DNA of 64,000 bases, from the NCBI RefSeq assembly GCF_001280015.1, contig NZ_LGDV01000195.1:1-64000 (forward strand), given 5' to 3'. Below, piece after piece: positions 43,804 to 53,077 of the stretch; the stretch's first letter is position 1; each line of letters begins with the position of its first letter. Source of the DNA: Streptomyces sp. MMG1121. GTDB lineage: Bacteria > Actinomycetota > Actinomycetes > Streptomycetales > Streptomycetaceae. The notes under the pieces were generated by a model that saw only the letters and a list, made by a program, of their open reading frames with translations, was not told the origin of the DNA and searched no databases. The translations under genes and the position numbers were made by a program.

Positions 43804-46800
43804 ATGTACGAGCTGTCCCGGGTCCGCCTCTACTCCATCGGTCCTGCCGGTGCGCGCTACGCCGACACCGTGCTTGACCTGCGAGGCGTGGGCGAGCCCG
43901 TGCCTGACCCGGCGCCCACGCAGGCGGAGTTCTTCGAGGAGGAGCCGTCCGGCCCGCCGCGCCGGCCCGCGCCCGCGGGCGTGCTGTTCCTGGAGAACGG
44001 CGGCGGCAAGTCCGTCCTGCTCAAGCTGATCTTCTCGGTGATGCTGCCGGGCCACCGCAACACCCTCGGCGGCGCCAGCTCCGGCGTGCTGCGCAAGTTC
44101 CTGCTCGCCGACGACTGCGGGCACGTGGCGCTGGAGTGGCAGCATGTGCAGACCGGCGAGTGCGTCGTCGTCGGCAAGGCCAGCGAGTGGCGCGGACGGC
44201 AGGTCTCCAACGACCCGCGCAAGTTCGCCGAGGCCTGGTACTCCTTCCGGCCCGGCCCCGGCCTGAGCCTGGACAACCTGCCGGTCGCCGAGTCCACCGC
44301 CGTACGGCCGCCCGTCGAGGGCGCCTCGGGCGCCCAGGGCCGGCGCCGCACCATGAAGGGCTTCCGCGACGCCCTCATGGAGGCGGGCAAGGCCTACCCG
44401 CACCTGGAGGTGCACTGGGAGGAGATCCACGACCGCTGGATCGAGCACCTCGGCGACCTCGGCCTCGACCCCGAACTCTTCCGCTACCAGCGGGAGATGA
44501 ACGCCGACGAGGGCGAGGCGGCCGGCCTTTTCGCGGTCAAGAAGGACTCCGACTTCACCGACCTGCTGCTGCGCGCGGTCACCGACACCCGGGACACCGA
44601 CGGTCTCGCGGACCTCGTCAGCGGCTTCGGCAACAAGCTCGGCCGGCGCGCCGAGCTGATCGCCGAACGGGACTTCACCGCAGGGTCGGTCGACCTGCTC
44701 GGCCGGATCGTCGAGGCCGCCGAGGCGCGCTCACGCGCGCGTGACGTCCACGCCGGCGCCGAGCGCCGCACCCGCACGCTGGCCCGGCGGCTGTCGGCCC
44801 GCGCGGTGCGGGAGCGGGTGCGGGCCGGCGACCTCGCGCAGCGCGTGACGGCCGCCGCGTACGCCGTCACCCACTCGGAGGGCGCGCGCGAGCGCAGCGC
44901 CCTGATCGCCGCCGAACTCGCCTACCGGCACGCCTCTTTGGCGCTCGCCGCCGCCGAGAAGTCCGCCGCCGCGCAGAAGCGCGAGCTGGCCGACGCCCGC
45001 ACCCTGCACTCCGCCTGGCAGGCCGCCGAGGCCGCGCTGCGGCACCGCGCCGCCGCCGACCGTGTCGCGCGCGTCTCCGCCGCCATCCAGGAGGCCGAGC
45101 GGGACGCCGCGCCCGCGCTCGCCGCCCGCGCCAAGGCCGCCGTGGATCTCGTACGGGCCCTGCACGCGGCAGCCGAGAGCGCCGAGACCCTTGCCAACGA
45201 GGGGGAGGAACGCTCGGCCGCTCTCCAGGAGGCCGGCGACAGCGCCCACCGGGACTCCACCAGCGCCGCCACCGAGGCGCAGCGTGCCCGCAGTGAGGCC
45301 GGACACCTGCGCCAGCGCCTCGCCGAGGTCGAGCAGGAGACCGCGGAGGCGGTCCGCGCGGGCTGGCTCGACGACAGCGCCCCGGACGCCGACCCGGCCC
45401 GGGCCGCGCTCGCCGCCAGCGACGCCGAGAAGACCGCCGTGGCCGCCTGGGACGCGGCCCGCGAGGCCGCCCGCAAGGTCACCGAGCACGCGCGCGAGGC
45501 GGCCTCCGCCGAGTCCCGCGCGGAACTGACGGCGGCCCGCGCGGCGGATGCGGCGACGGCGGCCGGACGGGCCCACGAGGCCGAACAGCGGCTCGCCGAG
45601 TCGCTGGCCGCCGAGGAGCGGCTCGCCGAACTGCTGAGCCTGCCGGGTACGCCGGGCCGGGCGCGGGTGCCGGGCCCCCGGACCGACGCGGACGACGACA
45701 CGCGGGGGGGCTCCGCCCCCGAGACGGGCTCCGCCACCGAGGGCCCCCTCCTGGCCGAGGAACTCGACCGCTTCGCGGACGAGCTGCGCGAACTCCTCGA
45801 CGACGCCGTGACGACCGCCGAACGACACCTCTTCGAACTGCGCACCGCGGCCGCCGACGACGCCCGGATCCTCGGCGCGCTCGGCGACGGCGGGCTGCTG
45901 CCGCCCGGCCCGGACGTGCTGGCCACGGTGGAGTTCCTCGGCGAGCACGGCATCCCCGCCCTGCCCGGCTGGCGCTATCTCGCGCAGGCCGTCGATCCCG
46001 CCGACCACGCGCGCGTGCTCGCCGCCCGGCCGGAACTGGTCGACGGCGTGATCATCACCGACCCGGACACGCACGCGCGTGCCCGCGAGACCCTCGGCGC
46101 CGCCGCCCTGCTGCCCCGCTCCACCGTGGCCGTCGGCACGGCCGCAGCCCTGCTCGCTCCGCCCCCGGCCGCCGACGCCTCCTCCGGTGACGTCTTCCTG
46201 GTACCGCCGAACCCGGCCATGCACGACGAACTCGCCGCCGACGAGGAGCGGCACGCGCTGCGCGCGCGGGCCACCGAGCGCGACGACGAGATCCGCACCC
46301 TGGCCGCGCGGCTCGGCAAGGACCGTGAACTGGCCGCCCGGCTCGCCTCCTGGCGCTCCGGATGCCCCGCCGGACGTCTCATCGAACTGGCGCGGGCCGC
46401 CGAGGAGGCCCGCGCGTTCGCCGAGGAGTCCGAGGCGGAACTGGCCGAGGCCCGCTCCGCGCGCACGGAGGCCGACGAGGCCGCCGCCGAGGCCGCCCAG
46501 GTGCGCGACGAGCGTCAGGAGGCCGCGCAGAAGGCCCGCCGTGCCGCCGACGCCCTCGCCGGCCTCGCCTTCCGGCTCCGCGAGCGCGCCGGCTGGCAGG
46601 TCAAGCTGCGCGAACTGGCCGATGACGCCGCCGAGTCCGAGGCCCGCGCCCAGTCCTGCCTGGACCGTGCCCGGGCCGCCGACGAGGACCGCCGCGCCGC
46701 CCAGCGCGCCGCCGACGACGCCCGTCGCACCGCCCGTGCGCTGCGCGCCGAGCGCTCCGAGATCGCCGGCGCCCCCGACGACGTACCGCAGGACGGCGCG

Positions 46801-48447
46801 GACGCCCCGAAGGCGTCCCTGCCCGCGCTCCGCGAGGCCTACCGGGCTGCCTCACAGGTGTACGAGAAGGTCGGTGTCGGTGCCGACCTGCGTGCCGAGC
46901 AGGCGCGCGCGGAGAGCGACGAGAGCGCCGCCCGCGCCGAGCTGGACCGGCTCAGCAACAAGGTCCGCACCCGCGCCGAGCAGCTGCTGGAGTCGCCCGA
47001 CGGCTCCGACGGTCCTTCCCGGCAGGCGGCCGCCGCGCGCGCGGAGGAGCTGGTGCAGCTCCTGGAGACCCGTATGTCCACCGCGAGCGAGCAGCTCGGC
47101 CGGCTGCGTGGCGAGGCCGAGCGGCACGCGCCCGAGGACGGCGAGGCACACACCGAGCTGGCCGACGAACTCGTCCCGCGCGACGCCGAGCACGCGCAGG
47201 CGCTCCTGCGCACCGCGACAGCCGAACTCACGGCCCGCACCGAGGCGTTGGCGGAGGCCCGCGAGGCGCACGCCGAGCTGCTGGACGCGCACCGGGCCGC
47301 CGAGGACGCGGCCGGCGGCTTCGACGAGATCGCCGCGATGCTCCGTGACCTGTTGCGCGAGCACGTCCCGGAGGAGGACCAGGAGGAGCCGGAGCCGTAC
47401 CCCGGCAGCCTGGAGGAGGCCCGGCACTCCGCGGCCGAGGCCCGCCGCTCGCTGCGCGGCTGCGCCGCCGACCTGTCCGCCGCCGAGGCGGCCGTCCGCG
47501 AGGCGAGCGACGTCCTGGTCCGGCACGCCAACTCCACGCGCTACGAGCAGGTCCGCACCCCCGCCCGGCAGCAGATCCGTGAACTGCCCGCCGCCGCACT
47601 GCCCGAGCACGCCCAGAAGTGGGCCGAAGCCTTCGCGCCCCGACTGCGGGTCCTGACCGACGAGCTGGCGCAGCTGGAGCGCAACCGGGAGTCGATCGTG
47701 GACCGGCTGCGCGGGCTGGTCGAATCCGCCCTCGCCACGCTGCGCTCCGCCCAGCGGCTCTCCCGGCTGCCCGAGGGGCTCGGTGAGTGGTCCGGGCAGG
47801 AGTTCCTGCGCATCCGCTTCGAGGAACCCAACCAGGCCACGCTCACCGAACGCCTCGGCGAGGTCATCGACGAGGCCACGCGCGCGGCCGTGAAGAAGAA
47901 CTCCGACCTGCGCCGCGACGGCATGTCCCTGCTGCTGCGGGGCACCGCCGCCGCGCTCCAGCCGAAGGGCGTGGCGGTCGAGATCCTCAAGCCCGACGCC
48001 GTGCTGCGCGCCGAGCGGGTCCCCGTCGGCCAGATGGGCGACGTGTTCTCCGGGGGTCAGCTGCTCACCGCGGCCATCGCGCTGTACTGCACGATGGCCG
48101 CACTGCGCAGCAATGACCGGGGCAGGGACAAGCAACGGCACGCCGGCACGCTGTTCCTGGACAATCCGATCGGCCGCGCCAACGCGACGTACCTGCTGGA
48201 ACTCCAGCGGGCCGTGTCCGACGCCCTCGGCGTGCAGCTGCTGTACACCACCGGGCTGTTCGACACGACCGCGCTCGCCGAGTTCCCGCTGGTCATCCGC
48301 CTGCGCAACGACGCCGACCTGAGGGCGGGCCTGAAGTACATCAGCGTGGAGGAGCACCTCAGGCCCGGGCTGCCGCAGCAGCCCCGGGCCGGAGAAGCGG
48401 TGCACAGCGAGATCACGGCGACGAGGATGTTCAAGAAGCAGGTGTGA
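43804..48447 (+). CDS. SMC-like ATPase of a condensin-like operon
   Basis: A 1547-aa giant ATPase. The N-terminal head has a P-loop LENGGGKS (63-70); the usual first Gly is Leu63. Long Ala/Glu/Arg-rich coiled coils (~300-660 and ~830-1300) flank a globular hinge-like region (~680-810, GLLPPGPDVLATVEFLGEHG). The C-terminal head has the ABC signature VFSGGQLLTAAIALY (1414-1428) and Walker B LFLDNP (1450-1455) where the catalytic Glu is replaced by Asn1454. The layout is that of SMC, MukB, MksB and JetC proteins. Its stop is only 3 bp from the convergent betA stop. Confidence 0.9.
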   Translation: MYELSRVRLYSIGPAGARYADTVLDLRGVGEPVPDPAPTQAEFFEEEPSGPPRRPAPAGVLFLENGGGKSVLLKLIFSVMLPGHRNTLGGASSGVLRKFLLADDCGHVALEWQHVQTGECVVVGKASEWRGRQVSNDPRKFAEAWYSFRPGPGLSLDNLPVAESTAVRPPVEGASGAQGRRRTMKGFRDALMEAGKAYPHLEVHWEEIHDRWIEHLGDLGLDPELFRYQREMNADEGEAAGLFAVKKDSDFTDLLLRAVTDTRDTDGLADLVSGFGNKLGRRAELIAERDFTAGSVDLLGRIVEAAEARSRARDVHAGAERRTRTLARRLSARAVRERVRAGDLAQRVTAAAYAVTHSEGARERSALIAAELAYRHASLALAAAEKSAAAQKRELADARTLHSAWQAAEAALRHRAAADRVARVSAAIQEAERDAAPALAARAKAAVDLVRALHAAAESAETLANEGEERSAALQEAGDSAHRDSTSAATEAQRARSEAGHLRQRLAEVEQETAEAVRAGWLDDSAPDADPARAALAASDAEKTAVAAWDAAREAARKVTEHAREAASAESRAELTAARAADAATAAGRAHEAEQRLAESLAAEERLAELLSLPGTPGRARVPGPRTDADDDTRGGSAPETGSATEGPLLAEELDRFADELRELLDDAVTTAERHLFELRTAAADDARILGALGDGGLLPPGPDVLATVEFLGEHGIPALPGWRYLAQAVDPADHARVLAARPELVDGVIITDPDTHARARETLGAAALLPRSTVAVGTAAALLAPPPAADASSGDVFLVPPNPAMHDELAADEERHALRARATERDDEIRTLAARLGKDRELAARLASWRSGCPAGRLIELARAAEEARAFAEESEAELAEARSARTEADEAAAEAAQVRDERQEAAQKARRAADALAGLAFRLRERAGWQVKLRELADDAAESEARAQSCLDRARAADEDRRAAQRAADDARRTARALRAERSEIAGAPDDVPQDGADAPKASLPALREAYRAASQVYEKVGVGADLRAEQARAESDESAARAELDRLSNKVRTRAEQLLESPDGSDGPSRQAAAARAEELVQLLETRMSTASEQLGRLRGEAERHAPEDGEAHTELADELVPRDAEHAQALLRTATAELTARTEALAEAREAHAELLDAHRAAEDAAGGFDEIAAMLRDLLREHVPEEDQEEPEPYPGSLEEARHSAAEARRSLRGCAADLSAAEAAVREASDVLVRHANSTRYEQVRTPARQQIRELPAAALPEHAQKWAEAFAPRLRVLTDELAQLERNRESIVDRLRGLVESALATLRSAQRLSRLPEGLGEWSGQEFLRIRFEEPNQATLTERLGEVIDEATRAAVKKNSDLRRDGMSLLLRGTAAALQPKGVAVEILKPDAVLRAERVPVGQMGDVFSGGQLLTAAIALYCTMAALRSNDRGRDKQRHAGTLFLDNPIGRANATYLLELQRAVSDALGVQLLYTTGLFDTTALAEFPLVIRLRNDADLRAGLKYISVEEHLRPGLPQQPRAGEAVHSEITATRMFKKQV

Positions 48448-48450
48448 GGG

Positions 48451-50001
48451 TCACGCGTCCTCTTTCAGCAGGTCCGCGCACTTCTCGCCGATCATCATCG
48501 TCGTGATGCACGGGTTGACGGCGATCAGGTCCGGCATCACCGACCCGTCGGCCACCCGCAGTCCTTCGACCCCCTTGACCCGCAGCCGCGGGTCCAGCGG
48601 GGCCGAGGGGTCGTCGTCGGCACCCATCTTCACCGTGCAGGACGGGTGGTAGACGGTGTTGTGCGTCTTGTGGATGTAGTCCAGCAGCTCGTCGTCCGTC
48701 CGCACGTCCGGACCCGGCGCCAGCTCAGCGCCGGTCCAGCCGCCGAGCGCGGGCTGCGCGGCGATACGGCGGGCCAGCCTCAGCCCGTAGGTCATCACCC
48801 GCACATCGTGCTCGTGCGTGAAGTACCGCGGATCCACCTTCGGTTTGTCCCGGAAATCCCGGGTGCGCAGCCGAACCGTGCCGCGCGACTTCGCCTTCGT
48901 CACATTGGGCGTCAGACAGAACGCGTTCTCCGAGGTGGGGTAGCCCCAGCGCGCGGTGTTCATGTCGAAGGGCACGGAGCCGTAGTGGAACATCAGGTCG
49001 GGCCGGTCCAGGCCGGGCTCGGTGTCGTAGAAGATGCCCGCCTCCCACCACTGGCTCGACGTGGTGGTCATGGGCTGCTTCGCCTCCCACATGATCACGC
49101 CCTCGGGGTGGTCCTGGAGGTTCTCGCCGACACCGGGGGAGTCGACGACGACCTCCACGCCCACCTCGCGCAACTGCCCGGCCGGTCCGATGCCGGACAG
49201 CATCAGCAGCTTCGGGGAGTCGATCGAGCCGCACGAGACGATCACCTCGCGCCGGGCCCGTACCGTGCGGGTGTGCACCAGGTCGGGGTCCAGGTACTCG
49301 GCGCCCACGCACCGTCGGCCCTCCAGCACCAGCTTCTTCGCCCGCGCCCCGGTGCGGATGTCCAGATTCGGACGTTTTCCCATCACCGGGTGCAGATAGG
49401 CGACCGATGAGGACTGGCGGGTGTTGTTCTCGTCGGAGTTGATCTGGAACCAGTTGGCCCCGCGCACCACCGTCGTACCGGTGTTGAACGGGACCGTGGG
49501 TATGCCGGCCTGCGCGCACGCCTCCAGCAGGGCGGCGCCGCACGGGTCCCCGCCCTTCAGCGTGCGCAGCTTCACCGGGCCGGTGCGGCCGTGGTGACCG
49601 CCGGGCGCGTCGTTGTTCTCCAGCCGGCGGTAGAGCGGGAACAGGTCGGCCGCGCTCCAGCCCGTGCAGCCGTGGGCCGCCCAGTCGTCCAGGTCCTCGG
49701 CCGGTGCCCAGAAGGCGATGCAGGAGTTGTGCGACGAGCAGCCGCCGAGCACCTTCGCGCGCGCGTGCCGCATAAAGCTGTTGCCGCTGTCCTGCGGTTC
49801 GACCGGGTAGTCCCAGTCGTAGCCGGACTCCAGCAGCCCCATCCAGCGCTCCAGTCTGAGGACGTCGTCGTCGCCGACGTCGCTCGGGCCCGCCTCCAGG
49901 ACGCACACCGTCACGGACGGGTCCGCGGAGAGCCGCGCCGCCACCACGTTGCCCGCCGTGCCGCCGCCGACCACCACGTAGTCGAACTCATCGATGCTCA
50001 T
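48451..50001 (-). CDS. betA: Choline dehydrogenase (GMC oxidoreductase)
   Basis: A 516-aa FAD enzyme of the GMC family. It opens FDYVVVGGGTAGNVVAARLS (FAD beta-alpha-beta motif, residues ~6-25), has the GMC signature CSSHNSCIAFWAP region after AKVLGGCS, and ends with PSCTVKMGADDD and the conserved N/H region MPDLIAVNPCITTMMIGE. It oxidises choline to betaine aldehyde and on to glycine betaine. It is the last gene of the minus-strand betaine operon and lies 19 bp after the permease. Confidence 0.92.
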   Translation of the reverse strand: MSIDEFDYVVVGGGTAGNVVAARLSADPSVTVCVLEAGPSDVGDDDVLRLERWMGLLESGYDWDYPVEPQDSGNSFMRHARAKVLGGCSSHNSCIAFWAPAEDLDDWAAHGCTGWSAADLFPLYRRLENNDAPGGHHGRTGPVKLRTLKGGDPCGAALLEACAQAGIPTVPFNTGTTVVRGANWFQINSDENNTRQSSSVAYLHPVMGKRPNLDIRTGARAKKLVLEGRRCVGAEYLDPDLVHTRTVRARREVIVSCGSIDSPKLLMLSGIGPAGQLREVGVEVVVDSPGVGENLQDHPEGVIMWEAKQPMTTTSSQWWEAGIFYDTEPGLDRPDLMFHYGSVPFDMNTARWGYPTSENAFCLTPNVTKAKSRGTVRLRTRDFRDKPKVDPRYFTHEHDVRVMTYGLRLARRIAAQPALGGWTGAELAPGPDVRTDDELLDYIHKTHNTVYHPSCTVKMGADDDPSAPLDPRLRVKGVEGLRVADGSVMPDLIAVNPCITTMMIGEKCADLLKEDA

Positions 50002-50019
50002 GTGACCTCCTTGCCGGGA

Positions 50020-51591
50020 TCAGTCGGCCGCCGGGGCGGCGAGGGGACTCGACGGGGCCGTGGACGTGGCCTCCAGGCGGTGTTCGGCGAGCACGCCGGT
50101 GCGGTGGCGCTGGACGAACCAGTAGTACGCGAAGCCGCCCCCCGCGATGACCGCGACGAACAGCACCGCGCCCCAGCGCAGATACCAGTGGTACGGCGCG
50201 CTCGCGTTGTAGACCGCCCCGCGCGGCCAGATGAGGTTGATCGTCATGGCCGCGCCCCACACCACCGCGACGATGTTGACGAGCAGTCCCCATCGGCCCA
50301 GGGAGAACCTGCCCTGGCCCGCCGGCCGCCAGGTGCCGCGCAGCCGGGCCACCAGCATCGGTGCGGTGACGCCCAGATAGGCGAGGTAGATCATGATGAT
50401 GCCGATGCTGGTGACGACCGTGAAGATCTGCGGCTGGCGGATGTTGACCACGAGGATCGCCAGCGCCAGCACGCCGATGATCACGGCCGGCAGCACCGGG
50501 GTCTGGAAGCGCGGGCTGACCCGGGCCATCAGCGAGGACGCCGGCAGGTTGTTGTCCCGGGCCATCGCGAACGCCAGCCGGATGGCGGCCGTGTGCACGG
50601 CCAGCGCGCACACCGTGACCGCGATCAGCACGCACCACAGCATCGCCTTGCCGGCCGTCGGACCGAGCACGTCGAGCACGACGTACTGCAGACCGTCCGT
50701 GGAGAGCTTCCCGCTCTTGAGGTTGGAAACGCTCATCAGCGCCAGGAGCAGCACCAGTCCGCCCAGGACGAAGGAGGCGACGATCGCCCGGATGATGGCG
50801 CGCGGGGCGTTCCGGGACGGGTCGAGGGACTCCTCGCCGAGCGAGGCGGCGGTGTCGAAGCCGTACATGACGTACGCCGAGGCCAGCGAGGCCACCAGGA
50901 AGGCGCCGAGATAGCCGGTCGAGTAGCCCGCGCCGGTGTGGTTGGTCTGCAGGACGACCTGCGGGCCGCGGGTGATGTGGACGGCGAACAGGATGATCAG
51001 TACGACGGTGGCGATCAACTCGATGAACACGCCCGCCGTGTTGATCGTGGCCATCAACTTGACGCCGAACGCATTGACCAGCGTGGTGAACAGGATCAGC
51101 ACGGTGGCCAGGACGACCGCGTTGGTGGCCACGTCGTACTTGCCGGTACCGTCCCCGACGAACTGGAAGGTGGATGAGATCTGCGGCAGGGTCAACTGGT
51201 AGGCCAGCGCGACCGCCGCGATGGACACGATGGACGCGATCAACATCATCCACCCGGCCAGCCAGCCGAGGTGGGCGTTGCCGATCTTCTTCGACCAGTT
51301 GTAGACCGAGCCGGCCACCGGGTAGCGGGCGGCGAGTTCGGCGAAGCACAGGGCGACCGCGAACTGGCCGGCGAACACCATCGGCCACGACCACCAGTAG
51401 GCCGGTCCGCCGCTGCCGTAGCCGAAGTAGAACAGCTGGAAGGTGCCGGTCAGGATCGAGATGTAGCTGATCCCGGCGGCGAAGGTGTGGAAATTGCCGA
51501 GCGTGCGCTTGAGTTCGGGTCGGTAGCCGAACTCGGCGAGTTCGGCGTCGTCGTGGTCGTGCGGGCCTGGCGATTGCTTCGTGGCTGTCAT
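50020..51591 (-). CDS. APC family permease of the betaine operon
   Basis: A 523-aa permease with about 12 hydrophobic helices. The APC-type features include ISYISILTGTFQLFYFGYGS (helix 1), the ARYPVAGSVYNWSKKIGN loop, and MYGFDTAASLGEESLDPSR in the middle. It is placed between betaine aldehyde dehydrogenase and choline dehydrogenase genes, so choline, betaine or a related amine is the likely substrate. AGAGGAG precedes the ATG at 51591. The related permease at 13198-14739 is a paralogue. Confidence 0.9.
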   Translation of the reverse strand: MTATKQSPGPHDHDDAELAEFGYRPELKRTLGNFHTFAAGISYISILTGTFQLFYFGYGSGGPAYWWSWPMVFAGQFAVALCFAELAARYPVAGSVYNWSKKIGNAHLGWLAGWMMLIASIVSIAAVALAYQLTLPQISSTFQFVGDGTGKYDVATNAVVLATVLILFTTLVNAFGVKLMATINTAGVFIELIATVVLIILFAVHITRGPQVVLQTNHTGAGYSTGYLGAFLVASLASAYVMYGFDTAASLGEESLDPSRNAPRAIIRAIVASFVLGGLVLLLALMSVSNLKSGKLSTDGLQYVVLDVLGPTAGKAMLWCVLIAVTVCALAVHTAAIRLAFAMARDNNLPASSLMARVSPRFQTPVLPAVIIGVLALAILVVNIRQPQIFTVVTSIGIIMIYLAYLGVTAPMLVARLRGTWRPAGQGRFSLGRWGLLVNIVAVVWGAAMTINLIWPRGAVYNASAPYHWYLRWGAVLFVAVIAGGGFAYYWFVQRHRTGVLAEHRLEATSTAPSSPLAAPAAD

Positions 51592-51610
51592 CAGCGGACT
51601 CCTCTGGCCG

Positions 51611-53077
51611 TCAGTCGAACCAGCCCTGCGGTGCCGGCGCGGTGGTGCGCCAGATGTGCTTCGTCTCGCGGTACTCGGCGAGCCCCGCCGGTCCGAGTTC
51701 CCGCCCGAAGCCGGACTGCTTGTAACCACCCCATTCGGCCTGCGGCACATACGGGTGGTAGTCGTTGATCCAGACCGTGCCGAGCCGCAGCCCGGCCGCG
51801 ACCCGGGCGGCGCGGGCCTCGTCCCCGGTCCACACGGCGCCCGCGAGGCCGTAGACCGTGTCGTTGGCGAGCCGCACGGCCTCCTCCTCGGTGGTGAACC
51901 GCTCGACGGTCAGCACCGGTCCGAACGACTCCTCCCGGACCACCGACATACCGCTCGCGCAGTCGTCCAGGACGGTCGGGAGGTAGTAGAAACCCTCGTC
52001 AAAGCCGGGTCCGGAGGGCCGGGCGCCGCCGCAGCGCAGCACGGCGCCCTCCGTGATCCCCCGGGCCACGTAGGCCTCGACCTTCGCCCGGTGGGCCGCC
52101 GAGATCAGCGGCCCGGTCTGCGCGCGGTCGTCGAACGGCCCGCCCGGCCGGATCCGCCGGGCCCGCCGCACGATCTCGTCCACGAACCGGTCGTGCAGCG
52201 CGTCCTCGACCAGCAGCCGGGCCCCTGCCGAGCACACCTGTCCGGAGTGCAGGAACACCGCCGTCAGTGCCATGTCGACCGCGGCCTCGAAGTCGGCGTC
52301 CGCGAAGACGATGTCGGGGTTCTTCCCGCCGAGTTCGAGCGCGACCTTCTTCACCGTCCCGGCCGCCGCGGCCATCAGCCGGCGGCCGGTGTGCAGCCCG
52401 CCGGTGAAGGAGACAAGGTCCACGTCCGGATGGTCGCCGAGCGGAGCGCCCGCCTCCGGACCGGCGCCCAGCACCAGATTGGCCACGCCCGGCGGCAGCC
52501 CGGCCTCCGCCAGCAGCCGGAGCAGGTGGATCGCCGTGTGCGGGGTCAGCTCGCTCGGCTTCAGCACGAAGGTATCGCCCGCCGCGAGGGCCGGAGCGAC
52601 CTTCCACGCCGTCTGGAGCAGCGGATAGTTCCAGGGCGTGATCAGGGCGCAGACGCCGACCGGTTCGTACACCACGCGGCTGTCGACGTCCGCGCGGCCG
52701 GTGTCGATCACCCGGCCGGTCTCGCACGCGACCAGCCGCGCGAAGTAGCGGAAACAGTTGACCACATCGTCAATGTCGTACCGGCTCTCCACCAGTCGCT
52801 TGCCGGTGTCAAGAGATTCGGCGCGGGCCAGGGCGTCCTTGTCGCGGACGAGGAGGTCCGCGACCCGCAGCAGCAGGTCGCCGCGCTCCGTCGCCGGTGT
52901 CCGTGGCCAGGGGCCCGTGTCGAAGGCGCGCCGGGCCGCCGCGATCGCCTCCACGGTGTCCTTGCCGCCGGCCTCGTCCACGACGGCGACCAGGGAGCCG
53001 TCGGCGGGACAGCGGATCTCCCGGGTGCGCCCGTCCAGGGCGCCGCGCCACGTGCCGTCGATGAAGAGGTCAGGCAT
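51611..53077 (-). CDS. betB: Betaine aldehyde dehydrogenase
   Basis: A 488-aa NAD(P)-dependent aldehyde dehydrogenase. Motifs: cofactor loop VDLVSFTGGLHTGRRL, catalytic Glu in KKVALELGGKNPDIVF (near 255) and Cys in FLHSGQVCSAGARLL (near 289). It starts MPDLFIDGTWR. In this operon betaine aldehyde is the expected substrate, giving glycine betaine. The start codon lies inside the end of the upstream Rieske gene (8-bp overlap) after GGGAG. Confidence 0.92.
   Translation of the reverse strand: MPDLFIDGTWRGALDGRTREIRCPADGSLVAVVDEAGGKDTVEAIAAARRAFDTGPWPRTPATERGDLLLRVADLLVRDKDALARAESLDTGKRLVESRYDIDDVVNCFRYFARLVACETGRVIDTGRADVDSRVVYEPVGVCALITPWNYPLLQTAWKVAPALAAGDTFVLKPSELTPHTAIHLLRLLAEAGLPPGVANLVLGAGPEAGAPLGDHPDVDLVSFTGGLHTGRRLMAAAAGTVKKVALELGGKNPDIVFADADFEAAVDMALTAVFLHSGQVCSAGARLLVEDALHDRFVDEIVRRARRIRPGGPFDDRAQTGPLISAAHRAKVEAYVARGITEGAVLRCGGARPSGPGFDEGFYYLPTVLDDCASGMSVVREESFGPVLTVERFTTEEEAVRLANDTVYGLAGAVWTGDEARAARVAAGLRLGTVWINDYHPYVPQAEWGGYKQSGFGRELGPAGLAEYRETKHIWRTTAPAPQGWFD

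Noticed and set aside
45690..45760. Acidic/Gly-rich segment in the SMC-like gene as a possible frameshift
   Set aside because: The frame and codon bias continue normally; it looks like a flexible linker next to the hinge region.
48448..48450. Terminator between the SMC gene and betA
   Set aside because: There are only 3 bp between the stops, so no hairpin can fit there; transcripts probably overlap.
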